Source: Nostoc parmelioides FACHB-3921
GTDB lineage: Bacteria; Cyanobacteriota; Cyanobacteriia; Cyanobacteriales; Nostocaceae
Assembly: GCF_014696625.1 (NCBI RefSeq)
Contig: NZ_JACJQL010000029.1
Span: 24,850-88,849, forward strand
Direction of reading: 5' to 3'
Length of the DNA stretch: 64,000 nucleotides
Of the stretch, positions 16,673 through 24,370 are shown in pieces (position 1 is the stretch's first letter; every line of letters starts with the position of its first letter). The position numbers were made by a program, and so were the translations under genes. A model generated the notes under the pieces. The model was not told the origin of the DNA. It did no database searches and was given only the letters and a program-made list of their open reading frames with translations.

Positions 16673-17278
16673 ATGACTACTGATTCTAATTTTAATGACC
16701 GTTGTCGGCGGCAATTTTCGAGAGATTTACCACAAAAGATGGCTAGGCATACCAACGAAGCAACGGGTGCTATGGATATGGTGAAGCGCGATCGCTTTGA
16801 ATTATTGAGTGCTTACCTTGATGGAGAGGTGACAGCCGCAGAACGTCGGCAAGTCGAAGACTGGTTAGCCAACGATGTGGCAGTACAGCGCCTCTATTCC
16901 CGACTATTAAAGCTAAGGCAAGGCATACGAACTATGCCCATACCAACAGCCCAACAATCACCAGAAACAACAGCAGAGCAAGTATTTGCCAAAGTTAACC
17001 GCCGTTCTCGATTAGCTTGGAAATTAGGCAGTGCGGCTGTTGCAGCTTGTGTGATTGGTGCTGTTACTAACTGGCTACCAGGGCGGCAAACGAGCATACC
17101 CCAACTAGCCCAACAACCCCAAGAACAGCCTACTCAAGCTGTCACCAAGCCAGATGCACTGCCTATGATAGCCTTGAACAACCCAGTAATTGAAATTCCT
17201 AAAGCAGCCGTAGCCTCACCTAACAACTTTATACAGCCGCAGCCACAACTAGGAGAGATTCCCCCAGATATCAACTAA
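16673..17278 (+). CDS. sapG: Anti-sigma factor for SigG, single-pass membrane protein
   Basis: A 201-residue protein. The cytoplasmic N-terminal domain (about 40-90) contains RFELLSAYLDGEVTAAERRQ, the typical anti-sigma-domain opening, but the zinc-binding HxxxCxxC motif is absent. One membrane segment at about 119-137 (WKLGSAAVAACVIGAVTNWL) is followed by a Pro/Gln-rich extracytoplasmic tail. By position it is the partner of SigG: it would hold the sigma factor at the membrane until an envelope signal releases it. ATG 16739 is an alternative start. Confidence 0.82.
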   Translation: MTTDSNFNDRCRRQFSRDLPQKMARHTNEATGAMDMVKRDRFELLSAYLDGEVTAAERRQVEDWLANDVAVQRLYSRLLKLRQGIRTMPIPTAQQSPETTAEQVFAKVNRRSRLAWKLGSAAVAACVIGAVTNWLPGRQTSIPQLAQQPQEQPTQAVTKPDALPMIALNNPVIEIPKAAVASPNNFIQPQPQLGEIPPDIN

Positions 17279-17742
17279 TCACCAAATGTGTAGTCGGCAG
17301 TTTGGTGCTGACACTTATTGTGGCTACTCCACCAACCATCAGGTAGGTGAACACCTCTTAGCATCTCCACTTTGGCTGGGTTCATCAAGTATACCCAAGC
17401 CCATCCGAGAGACAAACCCAGGGGATTTTTTACTTTAACCTCCAGGCGATTGTAAAGATTCTCTGACATTTCTCGCTCAGGCTGATAATCTTCTAGCGTG
17501 TCCAAAGCATCTAGAATTCCTAAATCAGCAAAAGAAAGTAAATATCCATGAACGGTACTTTCCCCCATCGTCATGGCTGGATAGCCCATTGGCAAAGCAA
17601 ATAACTGACCTAGTGTAGTTGCTTTTTCGGCTGACACTACCTTGCCAGCACAATATCTTTGATAATTTCCTTCACCTGGTTTGAGAGTGCCGTAAACAAA
17701 AATCCGCACTCCGCCGAAAAATTTTGTTTTTAATTGTGTCAT
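17275..17742 (-). CDS. Gamma-glutamylcyclotransferase-like (GGCT/AIG2) family protein
   Basis: A 155-residue protein from ATG 17742 (MTQLKTKFFGG); a GTG just before RIFVYGTLKPGE, inside the same frame, is another option. The family motif FVYGTLKPGEGNYQRY binds the gamma-glutamyl group, and the catalytic-type acidic residue lies in LDTLEDYQPE. Members either cyclise gamma-glutamyl compounds to 5-oxoproline or cleave gamma-glutamylamines; the substrate here is unknown. The stop codon overlaps the end of the anti-sigma gene (convergent, 4 bases). It is divergent from leuS with a short shared promoter region. Confidence 0.75.
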   Translation of the reverse strand: MTQLKTKFFGGVRIFVYGTLKPGEGNYQRYCAGKVVSAEKATTLGQLFALPMGYPAMTMGESTVHGYLLSFADLGILDALDTLEDYQPEREMSENLYNRLEVKVKNPLGLSLGWAWVYLMNPAKVEMLRGVHLPDGWWSSHNKCQHQTADYTFGD

Positions 17743-17829
17743 CCCTTTTTTAACCGACTGATTCCTTTGCCTACCATCATCTACAATATGTAGGCAAACA
17801 AGATTACAGAGCCAGTAGGAGAATTTTTG

Positions 17830-20448
17830 GTGGACTCCCGATACAACCCCGCAACACTTGAGGAAAAATGGCAAAAAACATGGGTAGAACTTGGTTTAGA
17901 TAAGACCCAAACACAAAGCAATAAACCAAAATTCTACGCTCTATCCATGTTTCCCTATCCATCGGGCAGCCTACACATGGGTCACGTCCGTAATTACACA
18001 ATTACAGATGTGATTGCCCGCCTCAAACGAATGCAAGGGTATCGGGTACTGCATCCAATGGGATGGGATGCCTTTGGTTTACCAGCAGAAAACGCCGCCA
18101 TTGACCGTGGTGTACCTCCTGCCAACTGGACTTATCAAAACATCACTCAAATGCGGCAACAATTGCAGCGTCTTGGTTTATCCATTGACTGGGATAGCGA
18201 AGTTGCCACCTGTTCGCCAGACTATTACAAATGGACACAGTGGATTTTCTTACAGTTCTTGCAGGCGGGGTTAGCTTACCAAAAAGAAGCAGCCGTCAAC
18301 TGGGATCCCATTGACCAAACCGTATTGGCAAACGAACAAGTTGATAATGAAGGTCGTTCTTGGCGTAGCGGCGCTATAGTTGAGCGTAAATTGCTAAGGC
18401 AGTGGTTTTTAAAGATTACTGACTATGCCGAAGAATTATTAAATGACTTAGATAAATTGACGGGTTGGCCGGAACGCGTCAAATTGATGCAGGCGAACTG
18501 GATAGGGAAATCTGTAGGCGCGTATTTAGAATTTCCCATTGTCGGCAGCAATGAAAAAATAGCCGTGTATACCACCCGCCCTGATACAGTTTATGGGGTT
18601 AGCTATTTAGTATTGGCACCAGAACACCCCCTCACCAAGCAAGTCACCACCAAAACACAACAAGCCGCAGTAAACACCTTTATTCAAGAGGTGGCAAATC
18701 AAAGTGAGTTGGAACGTACCGCCGAAGATAAACCTAAACGCGGTGTAGCAACTGGTGGTAAGGCAATTAACCCGTTTAACGGCGAAGAAGTACCCATTTG
18801 GATTGCCGACTATGTACTGTATGAGTATGGTACTGGGGCTGTGATGGGTGTACCTGCCCATGATGTACGGGATTTTAAATTTGCTCAGAGATATGATTTA
18901 CCCATTGATTTTGTCATTGCAGCCCCTGATGATGTAGCAGGTTTTGACTTAAGCCCGACATCAGAGACAGAAGAAGTCACACAAGTCGTGCAAATAGAAT
19001 ATAACCAAGCCTACACAGAACCAGGAATCTTAATTAATTCTGGGGCTTTTACTGGTATGACTTCCACAGATGCCAAGCAAGCGATTGTGAAATATGCCGC
19101 AGAAAAAGGTTTTGGCAAAGAACGTATTCAATATCGCTTGCGGGACTGGTTGATTTCTCGGCAACGCTATTGGGGCGCGCCGATTCCCGTAATTCATTGC
19201 CCTAATTGTGGGATAGTACCAGTGCCGGACAAAGATTTGCCAGTTATCTTACCAGAAGAAGTGGAATTTACTGGACGCGGTGGTTCACCGTTGGCACAGT
19301 TGGAAAGCTGGGTAAATGTACCTTGTCCTACTTGTGGTAGTCCTGCCAAACGGGAAACTGACACGATGGATACCTTTATTGATTCCTCGTGGTATTTCTT
19401 GCGGTTTACGGATGCTAGGAACGAAGCACAGGTATTTGAATCAGCAAAAACCAATGACTGGATGCCCGTAGACCAATATGTAGGCGGTATTGAACACGCG
19501 ATTTTACACTTATTGTATTCCCGGTTTTTTACTAAAGTGCTGCGCGACCGAGGTTTGTTGAACTTTGATGAACCATTTGAACGTTTGTTAACTCAAGGGA
19601 TGGTACAAGGTTTAACTTACTTCAATCCGAACAAGGGCGGTAAAGATAAGTGGGTTCCTTCCCATTTAGTTAACCCCAATGACCCCCGTGACCCCCAAAC
19701 AGGTGAACCATTGCAACGGCTTTATGCCACCATGTCCAAATCTAAAGGCAACGGTGTCGCACCAGAAGATGTGATTTCTAAATATGGTGTAGACACAGCA
19801 CGGATGTTCATCTTATTTAAAGCGCCGCCAGAAAAAGATTTGGAATGGGATGAAGCTGATGTAGAAGGACAATTCCGCTTTTTAAATCGGGTTTGGCGTT
19901 TGGTGACAGATTATGTTGCATCTGGGGTCAACTCTAAAAATAAATCTGGTGAATTGAGCAAGTCAGAAAAAGATTTACGGCGGGCAATTCACAGTGCAAT
20001 TCAGTCGGTCACAGAAGATTTAGAGGATGAGTATCAGTTTAATACTGCTATTTCTGAGTTGATGAAGTTAAGTAACGCCCTTACTGATGCTAACGGCAAA
20101 GATTCACGGGTTTATGCTGAAGGTATTCACACATTAGTGGTGTTGCTGGCTCCCTTTGCGCCACACATTGCTGAAGAATTGTGGCAGTTATTGGGTAATA
20201 GCGAATCAGTGCATACGCAAACCTGGCCTGCTTTTGACCCAGCCGCTTTAGTTGCTGATGAAATCACTTTGGTGATTCAAGTGAATGGTAAGAAGCGCGC
20301 TGATATTCAAGTTCCGTCACAAGCTGATAAAGCTGAGTTGGAGAAATACGCCCGCGAATCAGAAGTTGTGCAGCGTCACCTTGAAGGCAAGGAAATTAAA
20401 AAGGTAATTGTCGTGCCTGGAAAGTTAGTTAATTTTGTCGTTGCTTAA
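17830..20448 (+). CDS. leuS: Leucyl-tRNA synthetase
   Basis: An 872-residue class I aminoacyl-tRNA synthetase. Start set at GTG 17830 (MDSRYNPATLEEKWQ) because AGGAG (17817-17821) lies 8 bases upstream; a TTG one codon earlier is less likely. The class I HIGH-type box is FPYPSGSLHMGHVRNY (about residues 41-57), and the KMSKS box is MSKSKGNG near residue 637. The CP1 editing domain (about 220-415) with TTRPDTVYG and a zinc-ribbon-like CPNCG/CPTCG pair are present. It charges tRNA-Leu and edits norvaline/isoleucine. A clear Rho-independent terminator follows at 20527-20570. Confidence 0.97.
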   Translation: MDSRYNPATLEEKWQKTWVELGLDKTQTQSNKPKFYALSMFPYPSGSLHMGHVRNYTITDVIARLKRMQGYRVLHPMGWDAFGLPAENAAIDRGVPPANWTYQNITQMRQQLQRLGLSIDWDSEVATCSPDYYKWTQWIFLQFLQAGLAYQKEAAVNWDPIDQTVLANEQVDNEGRSWRSGAIVERKLLRQWFLKITDYAEELLNDLDKLTGWPERVKLMQANWIGKSVGAYLEFPIVGSNEKIAVYTTRPDTVYGVSYLVLAPEHPLTKQVTTKTQQAAVNTFIQEVANQSELERTAEDKPKRGVATGGKAINPFNGEEVPIWIADYVLYEYGTGAVMGVPAHDVRDFKFAQRYDLPIDFVIAAPDDVAGFDLSPTSETEEVTQVVQIEYNQAYTEPGILINSGAFTGMTSTDAKQAIVKYAAEKGFGKERIQYRLRDWLISRQRYWGAPIPVIHCPNCGIVPVPDKDLPVILPEEVEFTGRGGSPLAQLESWVNVPCPTCGSPAKRETDTMDTFIDSSWYFLRFTDARNEAQVFESAKTNDWMPVDQYVGGIEHAILHLLYSRFFTKVLRDRGLLNFDEPFERLLTQGMVQGLTYFNPNKGGKDKWVPSHLVNPNDPRDPQTGEPLQRLYATMSKSKGNGVAPEDVISKYGVDTARMFILFKAPPEKDLEWDEADVEGQFRFLNRVWRLVTDYVASGVNSKNKSGELSKSEKDLRRAIHSAIQSVTEDLEDEYQFNTAISELMKLSNALTDANGKDSRVYAEGIHTLVVLLAPFAPHIAEELWQLLGNSESVHTQTWPAFDPAALVADEITLVIQVNGKKRADIQVPSQADKAELEKYARESEVVQRHLEGKEIKKVIVVPGKLVNFVVA

Positions 20449-20526
20449 CTATTTGTGTGTTTCTGGAGAAAAGCGTTAGAGGTCGGTGTACCAAAGCTGT
20501 CTTTTTCTGAGTCAATTGATAATGAC

Positions 20527-20570
20527 TGCCGTAATCCCCACCAAAGGTATTGCGGCATTTTTTTATTTTT
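20527..20570 (+). terminator. Rho-independent terminator of leuS
   Basis: Arms TGCCGTAATC.CC and GGTATTGCGGCA (one G-T pair and one mismatch) around a short loop, followed by TTTTTTTATTTTT, about 80 bp after the leuS stop. Confidence 0.8.
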
Positions 20571-20652
20571 AAACACAGAGGTGGTTCAAAGTTTATGCGG
20601 AGGGACGCAGAGGTTTGGTGAAAGCTCTGTGTTTCGTAGTGATGAAAAACAT

Positions 20653-21084
20653 CTAATTGCCTATATCCTCATTCCATAGTTCAGGATTAGTTTGAATAAA
20701 CTCACTCATCATCTGTTCGCATTCATCTAAATTTAAATCAATAACTTCCACACCGTGGGACACCATAAAATCTTTAGCACCAGGAAAAGTCCTAGATTCA
20801 CCGACGATGACTTTCTTAATGCCAAATTGCACCACAGCCCCAGCGCATAAATAACACGGCATTAAGGTTGAATATAATGTGGTACCTCTGTAACTGCCAA
20901 TTCTGCCAGCATTACGGAGACAATCGATTTCGGCATGAGTAACAGGGTCACGGTCTTGTACACGTTTATTATGTCCTCTGCCGAGAACTTTGCCATCTTT
21001 GACAAGAACAGAACCAATGGGAATTCCGCCTTCTTGTCTACCTTGTTTTGCTTCTTGAATGGCGGCCTGCATAAACTCATCCAT
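20653..21084 (-). CDS. Zinc-dependent cytosine/nucleoside deaminase, Fcy1-like
   Basis: A 143-residue deaminase. Zinc-site motifs are H50-A51-E52 (THAEIDCL) and P76-C77-x-x-C80 (LMPCYLC). Along its length it resembles yeast cytosine deaminase Fcy1, including GGIPIGSVLVKDGKVLGRGH and the closing LWNEDIGN, so a base deaminase (cytosine to uracil) is more likely than a tRNA (TadA) or cytidine deaminase. GGAGGA 10 bases upstream of ATG 21084 sets the start. The start codon lies 16 bp from that of a divergent nucleoside hydrolase, suggesting a pyrimidine salvage pair. Confidence 0.82.
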   Translation of the reverse strand: MDEFMQAAIQEAKQGRQEGGIPIGSVLVKDGKVLGRGHNKRVQDRDPVTHAEIDCLRNAGRIGSYRGTTLYSTLMPCYLCAGAVVQFGIKKVIVGESRTFPGAKDFMVSHGVEVIDLNLDECEQMMSEFIQTNPELWNEDIGN

Positions 21085-21100
21085 TTTTCATCCTCCTTAT

Positions 21101-22024
21101 ATGACAAAACAACTAGTGTTAATGGATCATGATGGTGGTGTAGATGATTATCTAGCAACTATGCTCCTGTTGACGATGGAGCATATTCAACTCCTGGGTG
21201 TTGTCGTGACTCCTGCTGATTGTTATGTCCAGCCTGCGGTGAGTGCTACGCGTAAAATTATTGATTTGATGGGATTTTCTCATATCCCAGTGGCAGAAAG
21301 TACTGTACGCGGGATTAATCCTTTTCCTCGGCTGTATCGGCGTGATTCGTTTATTGTTGACCATCTGCCTATTCTCAATCAAAACGAATTGATTCATACA
21401 CCTTTGGTTGAGGAAACTGGTCAAGATTTTATGGTCAGAGTATTGCGAGAAGCACTAGAACCCGTAACATTAATGGTTACAGGCCCACTCACAACGGTTG
21501 CAGTTGCTTTAGACAAAGCACCAGACATTGAAGCCAAGATTGACAAGATTGTGTGGATGGGTGGCGCTTTAAATGTTTCTGGTAATGTGGAAAAAAGTTT
21601 AGAGGCTGGACAAGATGGTTCTGCCGAATGGAATGTTTATTGGGATGCAGTTTCAGCTGCACGAGTGTGGCAAAGCGAAATTAAAATAATTATGTGTCCC
21701 TTAGATTTGACTAACGAAGTACCAGTGACCTCGGAGTTAGTATACAAAATGGGGCGACAACGGCATTATCCTGTATCTGATTTAGCAGGGCAATGTTATG
21801 CCTTAGTTATCCCACAAGATTATTATTTTTGGGATGTGTTAGCAACGGCTTATTTAGGACACCCAGAATTTTATCAACTCCGCGAATGGGAGACAGAAAT
21901 TATTACTAGTGGTTTGAGTCAGGGACGGACTAAAGTTATCGCTGGTGGGCGCAAGATTTTAGCTATGGATAAAGTGGATAAGGATGCTTTTTATGCTTAT
22001 ATTTTGCAACAGTGGGCAAGGTAA
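21101..22024 (+). CDS. Inosine-uridine-type nucleoside hydrolase
   Basis: A 307-residue protein from ATG 21101 (MTKQLVLMDHDGGVDDYL). The calcium-binding signature DHDGGVDD (residues 9-16) is diagnostic for the family, and later conserved parts are VTGPLTTVAVAL and IVWMGGAL. It hydrolyses ribonucleosides to base and ribose. The base product could feed the divergent cytosine deaminase. No Shine-Dalgarno is seen upstream; only 16 bp separate the two starts, so transcription may begin inside the neighbouring coding region or the mRNA may be nearly leaderless. A frame extension to 21059 would overlap the deaminase and is rejected. Confidence 0.88.
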   Translation: MTKQLVLMDHDGGVDDYLATMLLLTMEHIQLLGVVVTPADCYVQPAVSATRKIIDLMGFSHIPVAESTVRGINPFPRLYRRDSFIVDHLPILNQNELIHTPLVEETGQDFMVRVLREALEPVTLMVTGPLTTVAVALDKAPDIEAKIDKIVWMGGALNVSGNVEKSLEAGQDGSAEWNVYWDAVSAARVWQSEIKIIMCPLDLTNEVPVTSELVYKMGRQRHYPVSDLAGQCYALVIPQDYYFWDVLATAYLGHPEFYQLREWETEIITSGLSQGRTKVIAGGRKILAMDKVDKDAFYAYILQQWAR

Positions 22025-22028
22025 TACT

Positions 22029-22064
22029 AATTCAAAATTCAAAATTCAAAATTCAAAATTCAAA
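22029..22064. repeat. TTTTGAA heptamer tandem repeat (as AATTCAA)
   Basis: Five tandem AATTCAAA-type units right after the nucleoside hydrolase stop, in the orientation opposite to the copy at 2335. Confidence 0.85.
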
Positions 22065-22173
22065 AAAATGGACGGTTGAGAAATTGACATCCTAAACAAA
22101 GTCAACTTAAGCAGGCTTCATGAATGTAAATTAAGGGAGCAAAAAAATAAATTGTCCGAAATTTATAATTTGT

Positions 22174-22236
22174 TAGGGTGCATCAGTATGAAAAATTTCT
22201 GAGTATAGTTAGGTTCTATGGCGCTGACGCACCCTA
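22174..22236. repeat. Hairpin element, copy 2 of the TAGGGTGCGTCAG family
   Basis: Arms TAGGGTGCATCAG (22174-22186) and CTGACGCACCCTA (22224-22236); the spacer has TATGAAAAATTTCTGA and AGTTAGGTT as in the other copies. The flank ACATTTTGGATATTTTTTAT is the complement of the left flank of copy 1, so the full palindrome is over 100 bp. It lies between convergent genes. Confidence 0.8.
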
Positions 22237-22280
22237 CATTTTGGATATTTTTTATCTAGAATTCCCTAAGTTGTTTGCAA

Positions 22281-23153
22281 CTATTTTTGCGCTCTATAAA
22301 CTGGACTTATTTGACGATAAGTGTTGAGTAATTCTAAGAATTTATCAAAATCAAAACTTAAGGGGTCAACTCTCTGGCTGGAACGGTCTACTGCTTTGTG
22401 TGTGGTGATGCGATCTTCTGGTACTTGGCTTTGAGCAATTAACCAAGCTAAAGAGTTATACTGCTCTGGTGTATAACCACTATGAGATTTTAGGAGATTA
22501 TTGCCGCGTCCGTCTGGTGGTGTTTCTAGAGAAACATGATAGGCAAAATTATTGACAGATGGTGGTAAGTTAGGATTAGTTTGTACAGTTTCAATACCAT
22601 CTGCGCCATCAAAAACTGAGTTAGCAGCACCAAAGGCTCGCTTTTCTGGAGGGACTAAATATAAAACAGTTCCATCTAATTTAATTATGGCATGGTAACT
22701 TGCCTGGACGGTTTCATCTGTATGGGGTGTTTGGAAAAAATTAACTGCGCTGGAAGCAGAGTTACTAGTTTCATGCAAAACAATAATTGGTTGATTTTTT
22801 ATCGGTGAGCCATTAATATCTTGGGCATAACGTTCACCATAATTACTTGGATGTACAGCCGCAATTTCTAATTTTGGCTTGTACTTGGCAAACGCTTGAG
22901 TAGTTATATATCTACCAGAAGACTGATTAGTTATAACTGGAAAATTGCTAATATCTTGGGCTTTGCTACCTTGGTTTATTTCGGACTGGATTTGTATCTG
23001 AGGATATTGTCTCCAAGTGGCTATATCTGAGTTTGATGATGTTGCTGTATTTTGTTGTATGTGTGTAGATTTTCCTGCTAATAAAGCCAATATCAAAGCG
23101 GCTAACATCAGAAAAATTAGTGTAACCCTGGTAGCCCAGTCACGGAAATTCAT
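22281..23153 (-). CDS. N-acetylmuramoyl-L-alanine amidase (amidase_2 domain)
   Basis: A 290-residue protein with an N-terminal membrane anchor (about residues 8-26), a linker, and an amidase_2/PGRP-type domain from about residue 115. The zinc site is represented by IIVLHETSNS (first His), ASYHAIIKLDGTVLYLVP and the late TTHKAVDRSSQRVDP (His). The family cleaves the bond between N-acetylmuramic acid and L-alanine in peptidoglycan. It belongs to the group of four wall enzymes in this part of the window. A TAGGGTGCGTCAG hairpin element lies just downstream. Confidence 0.85.
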   Translation of the reverse strand: MNFRDWATRVTLIFLMLAALILALLAGKSTHIQQNTATSSNSDIATWRQYPQIQIQSEINQGSKAQDISNFPVITNQSSGRYITTQAFAKYKPKLEIAAVHPSNYGERYAQDINGSPIKNQPIIVLHETSNSASSAVNFFQTPHTDETVQASYHAIIKLDGTVLYLVPPEKRAFGAANSVFDGADGIETVQTNPNLPPSVNNFAYHVSLETPPDGRGNNLLKSHSGYTPEQYNSLAWLIAQSQVPEDRITTHKAVDRSSQRVDPLSFDFDKFLELLNTYRQISPVYRAQK

Positions 23154-23794
23154 TTTTTTATAATTAATAATGCTGCCTTAATTAATCTTAATATACTTCT
23201 CTTATTCCAGAAAAGGTTATTAGCATAATTTTTTTAGCTACAAAAAGTATTTCTCTAGAGAGATAAATACGGAATTTTAATATTGTTTAATTATATGTTT
23301 TTGATTTGAAATAGCCAATTTCCTTACATCTCACATCGAATTTCTTGACGGTAGGCTCATTACTACTGACAGACCGATTCCTAAGATGCTCTGGTTTTGT
23401 TGGTTGTCGATGGTATTGCTCACTCAACAGTAATTCCAGGTATATGTGTCTGTATAACGTTTAGCACATCTTCGCTTTGTATCTTTGGGGGCAAAAGCAA
23501 GAAATCTTTCAAGATGTACCGAAGTGAATTTCGTATTTTGGATACAATCCTTAATTTATATGAAATCGAGTCTTAAAAAAAGAGAATTATTGTATCTTAG
23601 CTAACAAAAAATACCATTCTAAATATAGTGTCTGCCGCGAAAAATAAATTCTGGAGATTTTATTTATTTTTTGAGTCTTAGTTGAATTAACTGATATATT
23701 TGAATCAACACTTTAATTTATGTTGATTGTTCATCTATTAGCCATTTTTTGCTTGCCGCAGTATTTTTCAGACGTTTCAAATAAGCACTGAGGC
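23154..23794. other. 641-bp divergent intergenic region
   Basis: It separates the amidase and the NrtB-like gene. Short frames of 44-60 codons are open on both strands around 23400-23575 but none has a start with a ribosome-binding site or a family I recognise. The remainder is AT-rich and presumably holds both promoters. Confidence 0.5.
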
Positions 23795-24367
23795 ATGGAT
23801 CAAAGTATATTTTTAGATGTCTTAACTAGCTTACAAAAATTATTTGTAGGTTATATTCCCGCCGCTATATTCGGCAGCTTCATTGGATATCTTATAGGTA
23901 TAAATGTTGCTGTATATCAATTGATGCGGCGGATTTTTCAGATTCCTAATAGTATTCCTCCCATTGCTATTCTTCCCCTGACATTGGTTATTTTTCAAGA
24001 GAGTGAATCAGCTGTAGCGGTAGTAATTTTTATGGCTAGCCTTTGGACGATTATTATTAATACTGCTATAGGGATTCAACATTTCCGTAGACAAAATAAT
24101 AACTTTCGCGCCGTTATCTTTCATACATCTCATGCACTGAAATTGGGTATTTGGGTAGCATGGTTTACTGTGATCGCTATAGAAATGTTACTCGCGTCTA
24201 AAGGACTTGGTGCTTTGTTGTGGAATAGTTATAAATCAGGTAATAGCAACTACATAATTGAGGGTATACTCTACATTGGTATTATCGGATTTTTACTAGA
24301 TCAGTTTATAGATTACACAGGTTATCTTTTAGCCCAAATGGTAACAGATAGCAAAAAATCTTCCTGA
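23795..24367 (+). CDS. Shortened NrtB/SsuC-like ABC transporter permease, orphan
   Basis: A 190-residue, very hydrophobic protein that follows NrtB-type permeases for nitrate/bicarbonate/sulfonate uptake: FVGYIPAAIFGSFIGYLIGI, IPPIAILPLTL, MASLWTIIINTAIGIQ, and AWFTVIAIEMLLASKGLGAL near the end. It is shorter than the usual 250-280 residues. It lacks the first membrane segment, and the EAA loop between INTAIGIQ and LGIWVAW is about 16 residues shorter than expected, which removes the helix that docks on the ATPase. No ATPase or binding-protein gene is adjacent. It may be a decaying gene or one with a new role; the frame itself is intact. Confidence 0.65.
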   Translation: MDQSIFLDVLTSLQKLFVGYIPAAIFGSFIGYLIGINVAVYQLMRRIFQIPNSIPPIAILPLTLVIFQESESAVAVVIFMASLWTIIINTAIGIQHFRRQNNNFRAVIFHTSHALKLGIWVAWFTVIAIEMLLASKGLGALLWNSYKSGNSNYIIEGILYIGIIGFLLDQFIDYTGYLLAQMVTDSKKSS

Positions 24368-24370
24368 ACG

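Noticed and set aside
20572..20640. Inverted AACACAGAG ... CTCTGTGTT after the leuS terminator
   Set aside because: A common intergenic repeat type with a long unstructured loop; no function can be supported.
23428..23575. Minus-strand frame of about 44 codons ending PPKIQSEDVLNVIQTHIPG..., with overlapping open frames on both strands
   Set aside because: No start codon with a ribosome-binding site, no family recognised, and similar open frames run on the other strand, so chance or an old remnant is as likely as a gene.
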